A DNA stretch of 30,549 nucleotides from assembly GCA_027578815.1 (NCBI GenBank), contig JANBTH010000151.1, positions 1 through 30,549 on the forward strand. Direction: 5' to 3'. Below, in pieces: positions 1-8,769 of the stretch; the first letter of the stretch is position 1; each line of letters begins with the position of its first letter. Below the pieces are notes generated by a model. The model had not been told where the DNA came from. It ran no database searches and saw only the letters and a list, made by a program, of their open reading frames with translations. Made by a program: the position numbers and the translations under genes. The DNA comes from Coemansia sp. RSA 1804. Taxonomy: Eukaryota > Kickxellomycota > Kickxellomycetes > Kickxellales > Kickxellaceae.

Positions 1-1257
1 CGCAAAGGTACCCAGGAGAGGCAGCAGGCCTGTGTCCGCCGAGTCCAGAGCATCAAACTCTTTGCGTGTAGACAGCGTTGTGTATCCATTCTTCTGCGCC
101 TCGCTCCACAAATGGCGGTCGTCTAGGCGACAGCTGTGCATGCCGTCTGGTTGCGATTGGCCGACGAAATGGCACTGGCCGCCGCCAAACATGAGATCAA
201 CCACCGGGCCAAGCGAATAGTTGCCTATCTGGTACTCGGCAATAAGGTCCTCCATGTTGCGGCTAGTGGCGTGTGCGGAGAACGCAGCGGGCGTGGCATG
301 GGTGATGCGGCTGGTGGCAACAAGGCCAGTTGCCATTCTGCGCTGAAGCTTTGCAGCCTCAAGAACTGTGCCGCAGGGAGCCTTGCTAGCGTCAACGCCG
401 ATTGCGCCGTTATATGACTTCATCTGACACGAAAACGCAGTAGCGCCCGCAGCCGAGTCGGTAACAAGAGAGTCGCTTGACCGCGTGCGCGACGAACCAA
501 CAAGAATCTCATCAAGTGGACTCTGGTACGAGAACGTATAGTTGCGGGTCTGCTGCATAAAGTTGCGGGCCATCGTCTCAGACGCAGGCCCAAAGCCATC
601 GCTAATCATCAGGATGACGTTGCGCTTTTTGGACCTCTGCATCCAGTTGATGCCGTTGAAGTAGAACCAGAACATGCCGACTACTGAAACGCAGACTAGG
701 GACACAACGGTTGCCCAGAACACGCGACTCTACAGCCAGAACACCAAAGAAAGCAATTATCACGGAGAAAACATACTAAGGCAGGCACACAGCGATGTTA
801 GTTGCTTGCTGTTTTGTTTGTTTGCTGTTGTGGTTTAAAAGACTGGCCGGTGTGCATCGCAATGAAGAGGCTTGGCAATCCAAAAGTGGTATTATCCCTT
901 ATGAAAAGAGGGAAAAGGGGGTGAGGCGGCATTTCCTCATTGGTAAAATGACAAGACAGACTCATTTGACAAACACAGGCAAAGAAAGCAGAGGAAAGGA
1001 ATGAGTGGATATGTTACCTTGCGCCTGCGGGTGCGGGAGCCAAGAGCCGCGCCATAGTAAAGAGCGTCGTTGTCAGAGACCTCCAAGGCTGTGGAAGAGC
1101 GGCGGGACATGTCAAACAGCTCATTGTCCTCGACGTCGGCAGCATCGGAATCGTCTTGCGGAGCGAAATGCACGGCGACCCCGTCAGAGCTGGCCCTGGG
1201 AAGGGCCGTATACGGTACACGTCGTGGCCCCATGGGCTTTTCTGTCAAGGTGTGCAT
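1..1257 (-). CDS. PHO8: Vacuolar-type alkaline phosphatase (PHO8-like), 3' part missing, one intron
   Basis: Alkaline phosphatase of the metal-dependent PhoA/PHO8 family, expected as a type II membrane protein of the vacuole. Exon 1 is 1018-1257 (80 codons) and exon 2 runs from 729 off the left edge, joined in phase 0 (..RRRK/SRVFW..). Exon 2 begins with a hydrophobic span (FWATVVSLVCVSVVGMFWFY), the probable membrane anchor after an ~80-residue cytosolic tail. It then shows ISDGFGPAS (metal-binding Asp), TDSAAGATAFSC (nucleophilic Ser at 454-456), YNGAIGVD and ITHATPAAFSAH. Reading stays open to base 1, so the C-terminal part is outside the window. An in-frame ATG at 1449 would add a 64-residue hydrophobic extension, but a TATATAA element lies just inside it; I prefer ATG 1257. 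Family assignment is firm; vacuolar location is inferred from the family. Confidence 0.93.
730..1017 (-). other. Intron of the alkaline phosphatase gene
   Basis: On the minus strand the donor is AAG/GTAACA and the acceptor CTGTAG/AGTCGC, 288 nt. Removing it joins two coding stretches in phase 0 and restores a membrane anchor followed by the phosphatase domain. The intron also contains in-frame hydrophobic-looking codons, but without splicing the frame does not reach the phosphatase domain. Confidence 0.82.
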
Positions 1258-1786
1258 ATAACTAAAAGTGGAAAATACTCTTGGAAGAGTAAGAAAAGAG
1301 AAGAAAAATGGAGGTGGGGGGGGGAAGCTCAAGGCTAAAAAATAAATGCAGCAGTTGTAAAATGTAAAGACGAGGAAAAAAGAGAAGCAAGCTAGCAACA
1401 ATACTTTTTGGTCGGCTGGCATGTACCGGTTATATAAACTGCTGGCCATGTACGCCCTCCGGCAATATCAATGGCTGCAAGTCAGCGCTGAATTCTAAAG
1501 TGAGTGTCCAGCAGTCAACACTTTGAAAAGCAACGACATCCGTTGACTGGTGCACGTTTCCTTTGCCAACTCAGCAAGCAGCGTATACAGACGAGAAAAA
1601 AAGAGAGAGAAGGGGCCACGCATTTCTTCTTTGTAAGGATTACAAATACATGTGGTCCCCTTTGTAACTTTACTTTGCGAAAGAAGCGTGTGTTGTTTGT
1701 CTTTTTATTTTACAGCTACAAGATGCCATTTCTCTACAGAGCCAGAAACAGCGCCATAAAGCCAGCGTTTCGGCTTCGCAGAACGC
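1258..1786 (-). promoter_or_regulatory. Promoter of the alkaline phosphatase gene and 3' region of RRP40
   Basis: This 529-bp gap lies between two minus-strand genes. It holds a TATATAA-like element near 1431-1437, about 175 bp upstream of the phosphatase start, and a pyrimidine-rich stretch on the minus strand just before the start (around 1300-1385), as in many fungal promoters. No supported gene or structural RNA is seen. Confidence 0.45.
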
Positions 1787-2500
1787 CTACTGTCTCTCAA
1801 GCAGCTCTTTGACCATCTGCCTGCACTGCTTTGCGCTTAGGAACTCGGAGTTCTTGATGGCGTTAGCCACCAGAACAGTTGTCACGGGGGCCTCGGTGTT
1901 TATCCAGACACGGCCGTTGAGACCAATCGCAACCTCGAATGGGATCTCAGAGCCAAGCGCATTCAGAACAGGTGCCTTCGAGTCCATCAGGCGGCGGGCC
2001 AAGCCCAGCGAGCACTTGAACATGAATCCGCCGCCGAGTTCGCCGTAGCCTTCAGACTTGCCTGTGTGCGGATTGTAGCACTCCATTTCGGGATCCATCA
2101 CCGAGTTCGCCACAGCAACCCGTCCGTAGACCACCGTTCCAACTGCCAGATTAGGCTTGTTGCGCTTGGTGGCGCCCTCAAATGCCAGGAGCGGCAGCAG
2201 CGCATCGTGTGCCGATCCGATATCCACCCGGTATCCCTCGCCGTGTCTGGCAACAACAACTCCTATCACCGGCTCGCCCTCCGAAGGCACATATCTCCGC
2301 TTGTTGCCAACTACCCACCACTGGTTGCTGTCGTCGTTGCTATTCAGCACGCCCGCTGCCACCGCACGCACTTGTTCTCCAACTTGCATCAGCCCTGGCC
2401 CGAGCCGAAGCACCTTTGTTTCCGCTGACCCGCTGTTTTCGCCGGCCTCTGCAGATGTGTCTACCACGTCTCCGGGGATCACAACCCTTGTGCTGGCCAT
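1787..2500 (-). CDS. RRP40: RNA exosome cap subunit RRP40 (EXOSC3)
   Basis: 237-residue homologue of RRP40, one of the three S1/KH cap subunits of the nine-subunit RNA exosome, which feeds RNA into the channel for 3'-to-5' decay and rRNA processing in nucleus and cytosol. Order of parts: N-terminal domain; S1-like beta barrel around VGEQVRAVAAGVL..GNKRRYVPSEGEPVIGVV; then the family-specific stretch ECYNPHTGKSEGYGELGGG; then a KH domain with the characteristic GLNG motif (AIGLNGRVWINTE). Length matches the family (about 240 in yeast). The ATG at 2500 is the first in frame and gives the complete N-terminal domain. It shares a 398-bp divergent promoter with PEX19. Nothing looks truncated. Confidence 0.95.
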   Translation of the reverse strand: MASTRVVIPGDVVDTSAEAGENSGSAETKVLRLGPGLMQVGEQVRAVAAGVLNSNDDSNQWWVVGNKRRYVPSEGEPVIGVVVARHGEGYRVDIGSAHDALLPLLAFEGATKRNKPNLAVGTVVYGRVAVANSVMDPEMECYNPHTGKSEGYGELGGGFMFKCSLGLARRLMDSKAPVLNALGSEIPFEVAIGLNGRVWINTEAPVTTVLVANAIKNSEFLSAKQCRQMVKELLERQ

Positions 2501-2898
2501 TCCGAATGTCTCTGATGCTGTGTATCAACCGAATAAATAAAGAGAGGAAGGCATTGCAAAGCAAAGAAAGTGAGAATAACACTGAAAGAGTTTTTTGATA
2601 CAGCTTTGGCTTTAGCAAAAAATATTAAATCAGATCGGCTCGACTCGTAGTCCGTTGAGCCGGACACGATGGAAATCACATGCACGAATAAATGGCATTG
2701 GCTTCTTCCTGTTTAAAAAAATTCAAAAATATTAATTTCTTCCTCTTTTTCGTTTTGTAAAGTATCGAGTTGAACAAGAAGATAGTCTCTGCCTTTTGAT
2801 TTTATTTTACAATATACCTTGCTTGTTTGTTTATTTGCTACACGCGGTTCTTCTATATATTGCTGCTTATACTTTCTTTTTTACACTAGATAAACGAA
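2501..2898. promoter_or_regulatory. Divergent promoter between RRP40 and PEX19
   Basis: 398-bp AT-rich gap separating the divergent starts of RRP40 (minus) and PEX19 (plus). The PEX19 side ends in a strong T/C-rich tract (about 2730-2880) on its coding strand, typical of fungal housekeeping promoters. No ORF or RNA gene is convincing here. Confidence 0.5.
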
Positions 2899-3885
2899 AT
2901 GGCAAACGCCCCTCCAAATGATGATGAGCTTGACGGGCTCCTTGACGATGCCTTTGCGCAGTTTGACACACCTTTGCCTAAACAGCAGAATCAAACGCAG
3001 CAGAAGCAGCCAGCAGATGCACAGAGATCGCTGGAACCACTGACCTCCAGCAAAAGCACAGACAAAAACGCCTCGTCTGATGATACCAACTTTGAGGAAG
3101 AGTTTGCTCGCCAGCTTGCCAAGGGAATGGAGGATCTGTTGAAGGAGTCCTCGGGTTCTGAAGCAGACAGCAACGTAAATGAAAGCGAAATGAAAGCAGC
3201 AATAGATCAGCTGCTGAAGCAAATGGGTACCTTGCAATCCGATCTCGCCTCCTCAAGTGACAAAGAGGCAGAAAAGCCGGATAGCGCTCCAAAGGCGACA
3301 GCATCGTTGCCACAGCAGAGAGCTGCGCAAGTAGATGAAAAGAGTACCACGGATAGCAGTGGAGACGTCCAGGCGCCGTCATTCCAAGCCAAGATCAAGG
3401 CCACAATGGACAAGCTAAAGGAAAGTGCGGACCGCGCAGATGCTGAAACGCAAGGTGGATTAGGAGACATGGATATGCTTGAAGAGCTTATGCGGCAGAT
3501 GGACGGCGGCGGCGATGACACGCAGCTGGACTCTCTTGTAGACGACGTTATTGGCCAGCTCATGTCCAAAGAGGTTCTTGAACAGCCTCTGAAGGATTTG
3601 GACAAGCAGTATCCAAAGTATCTTGATGAAAACAAAGCTTCGCTGCCAACAGAAGACTACGAACGCTACCAGAAGCAGCACGACTATATCAAGCAGATCC
3701 TGGCGCTTTTTGAGAAGCTGGACGATGACTCGGTTAACAACGAGCTAGTTGTGGAGCTGATGCAAAAGATGCAGGACTGCGGACAGCCGCCCAAAGAGCT
3801 GCTTAAGACTCTGGCTCCTGATATGGAGCTGGATGAGAACGGCGAAGTCAAGGTTCCTGAAATTCCTAACTGCACAATAATGTAG
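2899..3885 (+). CDS. PEX19: Peroxisomal membrane protein chaperone PEX19
   Basis: 328-residue PEX19, the soluble chaperone and import receptor that binds newly made peroxisomal membrane proteins and delivers them to PEX3. The extreme N-terminus carries the PEX3-binding helix (DDELDGLLDDAFAQFD, residues 8-23), followed by a long acidic, Ser/Gln-rich disordered region. The helical cargo-binding domain follows in the C-terminal half (from about residue 185: MLEELMRQM..LEQPLKDLDKQYPKYL..). The last four residues are CTIM, a classical CaaX box for farnesylation of Cys325, which in characterised PEX19 proteins improves cargo binding. The alpha subunit of the farnesylating enzyme is encoded 1.8 kb downstream on the same strand. 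Start is the first ATG after a T-rich leader; length is normal for the family. Confidence 0.96.
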   Translation: MANAPPNDDELDGLLDDAFAQFDTPLPKQQNQTQQKQPADAQRSLEPLTSSKSTDKNASSDDTNFEEEFARQLAKGMEDLLKESSGSEADSNVNESEMKAAIDQLLKQMGTLQSDLASSSDKEAEKPDSAPKATASLPQQRAAQVDEKSTTDSSGDVQAPSFQAKIKATMDKLKESADRADAETQGGLGDMDMLEELMRQMDGGGDDTQLDSLVDDVIGQLMSKEVLEQPLKDLDKQYPKYLDENKASLPTEDYERYQKQHDYIKQILALFEKLDDDSVNNELVVELMQKMQDCGQPPKELLKTLAPDMELDENGEVKVPEIPNCTIM

Positions 3886-3893
3886 CTGTTTTC

Positions 3894-3899
3894 AATAAA
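3894..3899 (+). terminator. Poly(A) signal AATAAA of PEX19
   Basis: Canonical AATAAA only 9 nt after the PEX19 stop codon, in the 278-bp gap before the ATG14-like gene; position and orientation fit a short 3' UTR. Confidence 0.55.
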
Positions 3900-4163
3900 A
3901 GCACAACATATTATGTGGAGTTGTAATCAAGAAGGCCAAATATGTCTCACTTTAAGCGGAAAAGCCTGGTTTGTGTTCACGTGCGGCAACAGCCAAAGGA
4001 TTGGAATTGAAAAAGGCTTTTTTTACTGTTCTTTCCATCTTTGCAAGAGTTTCCCCTTTTCTTCTTTCATGATTTGTCAATTAAAAGTACATTTACTTAT
4101 TATTATTCCTTGTTTCTTGTTTCTTTGTGGTAGAATATCCAGGCCCGCACGCTAAAAGAGCCA

Positions 4164-5348
4164 ATGAAATGCAGCATTTGCAAATCGACTAGTCTCAAGT
4201 GCTACTGTGGAGAATGTATCAAGGACCGCGTGCTCCAACACGAATGGATAGTCAGCCAGGCGCGCTTGTCGGCTGCTGCTGCAAAGCCAGACACTACTAG
4301 ACACAAGCCTAATCGGCACCTGGGTTCGTCAGCGCACATTGACCAGCTCTATGAATACCAGGTGGGCAGGCTAATAGCAAGACGTCAACGCGTAGCAACG
4401 CTGAGGGCTCGAATAGAAGCCCGTAAGAAGCTTATTGCAGAGGCGCACCAAACCCGTGACACGATTGTCAAGGAGCTGGAGCGACGGAAAGCACGCGTGG
4501 AGGATCTAAAGGGTGTAGTGATCAAGGGGCTGAATGAGCGAGCCGCTCAAGAAACCAACAAACTGAAGAAGAAGACTGCCGTTTGCCAAGAGATACACGA
4601 TCTGCTGCGGGCGGACCGTGGGATTCTGGCAGAGACGCTGTGCGACGTTGTTGGGCTGCAGCTGGATGTGTCTCAGCCTGAAAAGAAGAGCGAGGAAGAA
4701 GAAGAGGAAGAAGAGGAAGAGGAATATCCGTTTGTTGAAATGGACAGCCGGCGACGACTGTTTGGATTACCATGGCCCGGAAGCGAGGACTGGGCAAAAT
4801 ACCCAAGCGACTACATCAACGCGTGTGTTGGACACTGCATCCACATATTCAGCGTGCTCTCGCACTACTTCCACATCGATCTGCCTTTCTACATTTCCAA
4901 GCGCGGGTCTGGCCTGTATATCCGTCCCAACTGGCGCGAGGTGGATGTGGCCGAAGCTGAGCTAAGCATTCGAGACAACAACCACGCTAGCTTCATTGTC
5001 GGCCTGAGCATGCTTTTCTTTGATGTTGCTTATCTGTGCCACCGTCAGGGCGTGCGAGTGCATGCCGAGCAGATTACCGATGTTATAGAGAACCTGCGCC
5101 AGGCGGTGCAGGCGGCCCGGGCCAAGCATGAAAACGAGGCGCGCACGCGAATTCCATTTGTGCTGGACGTTTTCTCGGTGACGCAGGAGGTCACCAAGAT
5201 GTACATAGTTGCCGATGGAGGCCGCCGATGGCATGGTTCCAAGGATGCTTTGCACGAACAAGTCAACGAGGTGTTGCTGCGTCTGCATATTTGTGACGAT
5301 GCCATTGACGGCGCCGACTACGAGGAGGACAGCTGGGCTGTCATTTAG
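4164..5348 (+). CDS. ATG14: Autophagy protein ATG14/UVRAG-family subunit of the Vps34 PI3-kinase complex
   Basis: 394-residue protein resembling ATG14 (Barkor), which with Vps34, Vps15 and Atg6/Vps30 forms PI3-kinase complex I and directs PI3P synthesis to autophagosome formation sites. The N-terminus has a paired-cysteine motif (MKCSICKST..CYCGEC) as in Atg14. Residues ~65-165 are strongly predicted coiled coil (LIARRQRVATLRARIEARKK..), then an acidic run of glutamates (DNA 4690-4722). The C-terminal half has the conserved fold of the Atg14/UVRAG family (INACVGHCIHIFSVLSHYFHIDLPFYIS.., later ASFIVGLSMLFFDVAYL). The UVRAG/Vps38 paralogue is the main alternative; the N-terminal cysteines and lack of a C2 domain favour ATG14. 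The ATG at 4164 places the cysteines at residues 3 and 6. Confidence 0.82.
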   Translation: MKCSICKSTSLKCYCGECIKDRVLQHEWIVSQARLSAAAAKPDTTRHKPNRHLGSSAHIDQLYEYQVGRLIARRQRVATLRARIEARKKLIAEAHQTRDTIVKELERRKARVEDLKGVVIKGLNERAAQETNKLKKKTAVCQEIHDLLRADRGILAETLCDVVGLQLDVSQPEKKSEEEEEEEEEEEYPFVEMDSRRRLFGLPWPGSEDWAKYPSDYINACVGHCIHIFSVLSHYFHIDLPFYISKRGSGLYIRPNWREVDVAEAELSIRDNNHASFIVGLSMLFFDVAYLCHRQGVRVHAEQITDVIENLRQAVQAARAKHENEARTRIPFVLDVFSVTQEVTKMYIVADGGRRWHGSKDALHEQVNEVLLRLHICDDAIDGADYEEDSWAVI

Positions 5349-5667
5349 CCATTACCTTCTAGAGCTTGTTTTTCTCCTTCCTTTCCTTTCTAATGTCGTC
5401 AATCCACGTTTCAATACAATAGAAAATGGCTTAGTTTCTGAACTTTGCCTGCCAACGATATTTTTGCGTCTTTGTGTTCCTTCTGGCAGTATTTTCCTTA
5501 CCTTTTTAACTTTAGGGCTTTTTTATCCTTCTTTCCGCTGCTTTGTTTGCTATACTCTACACTTCTCTTCAGAACTTTGCTATTTGCTTTTTTCAATTAT
5601 TCTCTATTATACACAGGTCATTCCAGGAATATAATTTCACTTTGCCTGCAATCCGCACACTGTTGAA
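5349..5667 (+). promoter_or_regulatory. T/C-rich intergenic promoter of RAM2
   Basis: 319-bp gap between the ATG14-like stop and RAM2 start. It is almost entirely T- and C-rich on the plus strand, with no convincing ORF. It must hold the 3' UTR of the upstream gene and the RAM2 promoter and leader. Confidence 0.45.
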
Positions 5668-6735
5668 ATGGGCGAATCGGAAAAGCACAGCAGCGACAAA
5701 GACGACTATGTTCCTCTAAAGGAGCAGGAAGAATGGAGAGACGTGACACCTATTCCTCAGGAAGAAGAGCCAAACACAGTCTGTCCTATTGCGTACACTG
5801 ACGAGTACTCTGACATGATGAGCTATCTGCGCGCAGTCATGGCAAAGCGCGAGGTGTCTCAAAGAGCACTTGATCTGACCGGCAGGGTTATCGAGGTCAA
5901 TCCCGGACATTACACCGTGTGGATGTACCGCAAGCAGCTCGTGGAGGAGCTTGGAACAGACAGTGAGAACGAGCTCGATTGGGTTGCAGAAATATCCGAA
6001 ATTCACCACAAGAACTACCAGCTCTGGCACTACAGGGAAGCGCTGATCTCTCGCCTGTTAGATCAGAAGACTGCTGAGACCCTGACCCAAGACCAGCTCG
6101 TAAGACATCCTGTGATCAGGCGCGAGCTGCTTTTTGCCACCAACGCCATTGATGGCGACTCAAAGAACTTCCACGCCTGGTCATACCGCCAGTGGATAGT
6201 CAGAACATACGGAATCTGGGACCAGGAGCTTGTTTTTGTCGATACAATGATCAATGAGGACGTCAGAAACAATTCTGCATGGAACCAGCGGTACTTTGTG
6301 CTCATGGGCAACGGCAGCGGTAGGCCAGAAAAGAATCCTGATTCCCCGCTGGAGGATTCGCTTGTGGACAGGGAAATTGCTTACGCTGTTGAAAAGATAA
6401 AGCTAGCACCAAACAACGAAAGCCCCTGGTCGTATATCACGGGTCTGCTTCTGCGACACGCACCGGCAAGACTTTACAATACTCTACTTCCAAAACTTCA
6501 AGCCCTGGCAGCAGAGGGGAGCGGCTATGCTTCCTCCATTACAACAACGCCAATGTACTGGTCTGCACTCGTCGATATTTACGAACACCAGGCAAAAGAT
6601 CTGCCTGACCAGGCAAGCGTCTTGCTAGACATGGCAAAAGACGCCTGCGACCTTCTAGCATTCGATCACGACCCAATGCGTGGCAAGTACTGGGAGTTCC
6701 GCAAGTCCCAGCTTTGTGCTGGCACCACAGGCTGA
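5668..6735 (+). CDS. RAM2: Protein farnesyltransferase / geranylgeranyltransferase-I alpha subunit
   Basis: 355-residue alpha subunit shared by farnesyltransferase and geranylgeranyltransferase I, cytosolic heterodimers that attach isoprenoids to CaaX proteins. Five PFTA-type helical repeats are visible, each with the W..R/Y signature: GHYTVWMYRKQ (~80-90), NYQLWHYREAL (~116-126), NFHAWSYRQWIV, NNSAWNQRYFV and NESPWSYITGLL. The alpha subunit supplies the superhelix cradling the beta subunit and the lysine that contacts the isoprenoid diphosphate. Length is in the family range. It lies downstream of PEX19, whose CTIM tail is a likely substrate, and is convergent with RAI1 with only 38 bp between stops. 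RAB geranylgeranyltransferase alpha (BET4) is excluded as less likely from length and repeat number. Confidence 0.93.
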   Translation: MGESEKHSSDKDDYVPLKEQEEWRDVTPIPQEEEPNTVCPIAYTDEYSDMMSYLRAVMAKREVSQRALDLTGRVIEVNPGHYTVWMYRKQLVEELGTDSENELDWVAEISEIHHKNYQLWHYREALISRLLDQKTAETLTQDQLVRHPVIRRELLFATNAIDGDSKNFHAWSYRQWIVRTYGIWDQELVFVDTMINEDVRNNSAWNQRYFVLMGNGSGRPEKNPDSPLEDSLVDREIAYAVEKIKLAPNNESPWSYITGLLLRHAPARLYNTLLPKLQALAAEGSGYASSITTTPMYWSALVDIYEHQAKDLPDQASVLLDMAKDACDLLAFDHDPMRGKYWEFRKSQLCAGTTG

Positions 6736-6773
6736 AAGTAGAATGAAGGAAAAGGGCGAGTGTTGTTTTATTC

Positions 6774-7883
6774 TTATTTTCCAGTAACCATTGAAATATA
6801 CTCTTGTGTCAAAAACGGCTTACGCGGCCCGAGAGCTGTTAGTTGAATGACATCGCTTCCTGCATCAAAAGAAATGCGGTACTGAAACTCGGGTCCTTCT
6901 TCTGTGACACTGTTCTTGATGAAACCTAGCAACATGTCTGCAAAGTTTATACATACGTTGGCCGACCACATCCTTGGTTTCCCTTTCACTCTGTGCGGGA
7001 TATCCTGCGTTCTGATATCCTCAATAGCACGCAGTATACAATCCGAATCCCTATACCCGACAGTGATTGTTGGTGTGCCAGAAATAAACGATTGTGCCCA
7101 GAAGCGTAAAAGTTTGTAACGTTCGAAATTGTCAATCTTGTGTTGTGTATCGAGGACATTTGCTGTTTTCAGCTCGCGATAGTGACGGTTTGGAAACTCT
7201 GCCGGTTTCTCTCCATCGATGCAGTCGATCTCGGCACCAGAGATTATGCTGTGTACGCCAAGACGCGTACGAAATACCGTGCAATATTCTGTGTTTGTGT
7301 TAACAATGCTATCGCGTCTTTTTTCAAGCTCTGCTCCAAGCTTTTCGTGAGAAAGGCTACTTGGGGGTTCGTTGAGCACGCAAAGCGATTCAAACCTGTA
7401 TCCGCTGTACATTAGTTCGCGATGCTGGTCCGAGGATCCGCTGCGTCTTTTGATGTCCTCTGGCGACAGATCCTCTTCAATGTAGAGCGTAGAACCCAGT
7501 TTAGTTACATTCATAGCCCACGATTCGCGCAGGGTATATGGCGTGGTAAACATCCGTGTTAGCATGCCTCGATACATCACAAAATCCGATTTTAAAGTGC
7601 GCGGATCCATCTTCTGCTTCGCGGCATGACATAATGAGGTAAGAAGTCCGTTGATATGTTCATTTACCGTAGAATCTCTTTGTATCTGGTTCTCGAAGCC
7701 GGCAACAAGGCAAGGTGGAGGATCCAGTTGTGGCGCAAAATAGTACTTTAGCTCCCTATTGTCCATGCACACCTTGCGGTCCTCTGAATAGCTGAATGAT
7801 AGTATTTCCCTGGGCTCAGAAAACCGAGAACACGCTTGTCGATACTTTGACAGAGGATGTATGTTAAATACTCTTGTGGACAT
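6774..7883 (-). CDS. RAI1: RAI1/DXO-family mRNA 5'-end decapping and quality-control enzyme
   Basis: 369-residue member of the RAI1/DXO (Dom3Z) family: metal-dependent hydrolases that remove incomplete caps, 5' triphosphates or NAD caps from RNA and, in yeast, partner the exonuclease Rat1. Family motifs are all present: Arg110 in MLTRMFTTPY (motif I), GYRFE at 161-165 (motif II), GAEID with E218 and D220 (motif III), and ELK at 237-239 (motif IV), the acidic residues binding divalent metal. RFWAQSFISGTPTITVGYRD downstream and an N-terminal SFSYSEDR..LKYYFAP are also diagnostic. Length equals yeast Rai1 (~387) and human DXO (396) approximately. Whether it binds Rat1 or has DXO-like exonuclease activity cannot be told. 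Start is the first ATG in frame. Confidence 0.94.
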   Translation of the reverse strand: MSTRVFNIHPLSKYRQACSRFSEPREILSFSYSEDRKVCMDNRELKYYFAPQLDPPPCLVAGFENQIQRDSTVNEHINGLLTSLCHAAKQKMDPRTLKSDFVMYRGMLTRMFTTPYTLRESWAMNVTKLGSTLYIEEDLSPEDIKRRSGSSDQHRELMYSGYRFESLCVLNEPPSSLSHEKLGAELEKRRDSIVNTNTEYCTVFRTRLGVHSIISGAEIDCIDGEKPAEFPNRHYRELKTANVLDTQHKIDNFERYKLLRFWAQSFISGTPTITVGYRDSDCILRAIEDIRTQDIPHRVKGKPRMWSANVCINFADMLLGFIKNSVTEEGPEFQYRISFDAGSDVIQLTALGPRKPFLTQEYISMVTGK

Positions 7884-8381
7884 TGTCGGGATCCTTCGTC
7901 CGAGCTCTCTTTAGACGCTACTAGTCTGGCTAATGCTACAAGGATTCTTCAATAGAAATGGGAATAAAAACGCTTTAAGCTAACATGCTGGTCTTATCTC
8001 CCCGCGTGGGTATAGCAAATATTTAAAGAAGACTGCAGAATACCACTCCGATTAAAGAGTTGTGGGGCTTGACACTCCTCAAGAGAGAAAAGTACCTTCA
8101 AAGATGACAGGACAATTGATCAGATAATAGAGCTTGCAATGAGCAATTGGCGGTTACATTTACATCGCATGGTCTACTAAATTATATTTCCGTGTTGGTA
8201 TAGTATTTTTCAATATGTCAATTTATTTAATTAATACAACCATGCAAAGACAAGGCAAAGAAAACAAAAGAAGCAAAGCCAACCGCACTGCAAAGTGCAC
8301 CGCCGTTGGCTTGATCTCTTAATGCCACATGTCTTGTAGGTTATGCTTTGCGCAGAGCATAATGTTGCTTCTGCGCTAAAG
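7884..8381. other. Intergenic, no gene seen
   Basis: About 500 bp upstream of RAI1, becoming AT-rich toward 8170-8260. It must contain the RAI1 promoter. I see no conserved coding stretch, tRNA box or transposon end. Confidence 0.4.
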
Positions 8382-8639
8382 CTAGTGGTGGTGGAAGTGT
8401 GACATTGCCCTCGCTGCTGCTTTTCTGATGGCTTTTGCGGCCTTTGCAGCCGTGGCCTTTGTTGCAACCTTTACAGATTTGGCAGCAACTTTGGCAGCCT
8501 CTGGCTTGGCTTCCGAGTAAATCAAGAAGTCAACCATGTCGGAATTTGCGTGCATTTGCGGAGGTGTCGGCGGCGGCGTCGGAGGAGCAATATTATGATG
8601 ACGTATTACAATATTAACATTTGATCGAAATGTTAGCAT
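8382..8639 (-). CDS. Small Ala/Lys-rich hypothetical protein
   Basis: 85-codon ORF from an ATG at 8639. The first half has a proline-threonine run (PPTPPPTPPQ); the second half is an alanine- and lysine-rich stretch (KVAAKSVKVATKATAAKAAK..) resembling the tails of histone H1 or other lysine-rich DNA-binding tails, ending in HFHHH. No globular H1 domain is present, so it is not a recognisable histone. A low-complexity ORF of this length can occur by chance. There is no assignable neighbour relationship. I do not recognise it. Confidence 0.3.
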   Translation of the reverse strand: MLTFRSNVNIVIRHHNIAPPTPPPTPPQMHANSDMVDFLIYSEAKPEAAKVAAKSVKVATKATAAKAAKAIRKAAARAMSHFHHH

Positions 8640-8691
8640 TTTCTCACTTAGGATGTGATCTTAAGTGATGTATTCTCTCAAACAAAGGATA

Positions 8692-8716
8692 ATCGGTGGC
8701 TATAAAAAGCACCGAT
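8692..8716. repeat. Short inverted repeat enclosing TATAAAAA
   Basis: ATCGGTG (8692-8698) and CACCGAT (8710-8716) are perfect 7-bp arms with TATAAAAA in the loop. It lies between the small Ala/Lys ORF and the coiled-coil gene. The TATA element reads plus-strand, away from either candidate gene, so its use is unclear. Confidence 0.5.
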
Positions 8717-8769
8717 ATTCGATGTTGTGATAGAAGTTTTCGTTAGGTAGTCATTAAGTATTATTTTTA

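Noticed and set aside
1258..1449. In-frame ATG at 1449 extending the alkaline phosphatase by 64 residues
   Set aside because: It overlaps a TATA-like element and pyrimidine-rich promoter DNA; the extension would put a second hydrophobic and poly-Pro/Phe stretch ahead of the cytosolic tail, unlike PHO8 proteins.
6774..7883. First reading of this gene as an mRNA triphosphatase (CET1)
   Set aside because: The GYRFE, GAEID and ELK motifs and the WAQSFISG stretch identify RAI1/DXO instead; CET1 tunnel motifs are absent.
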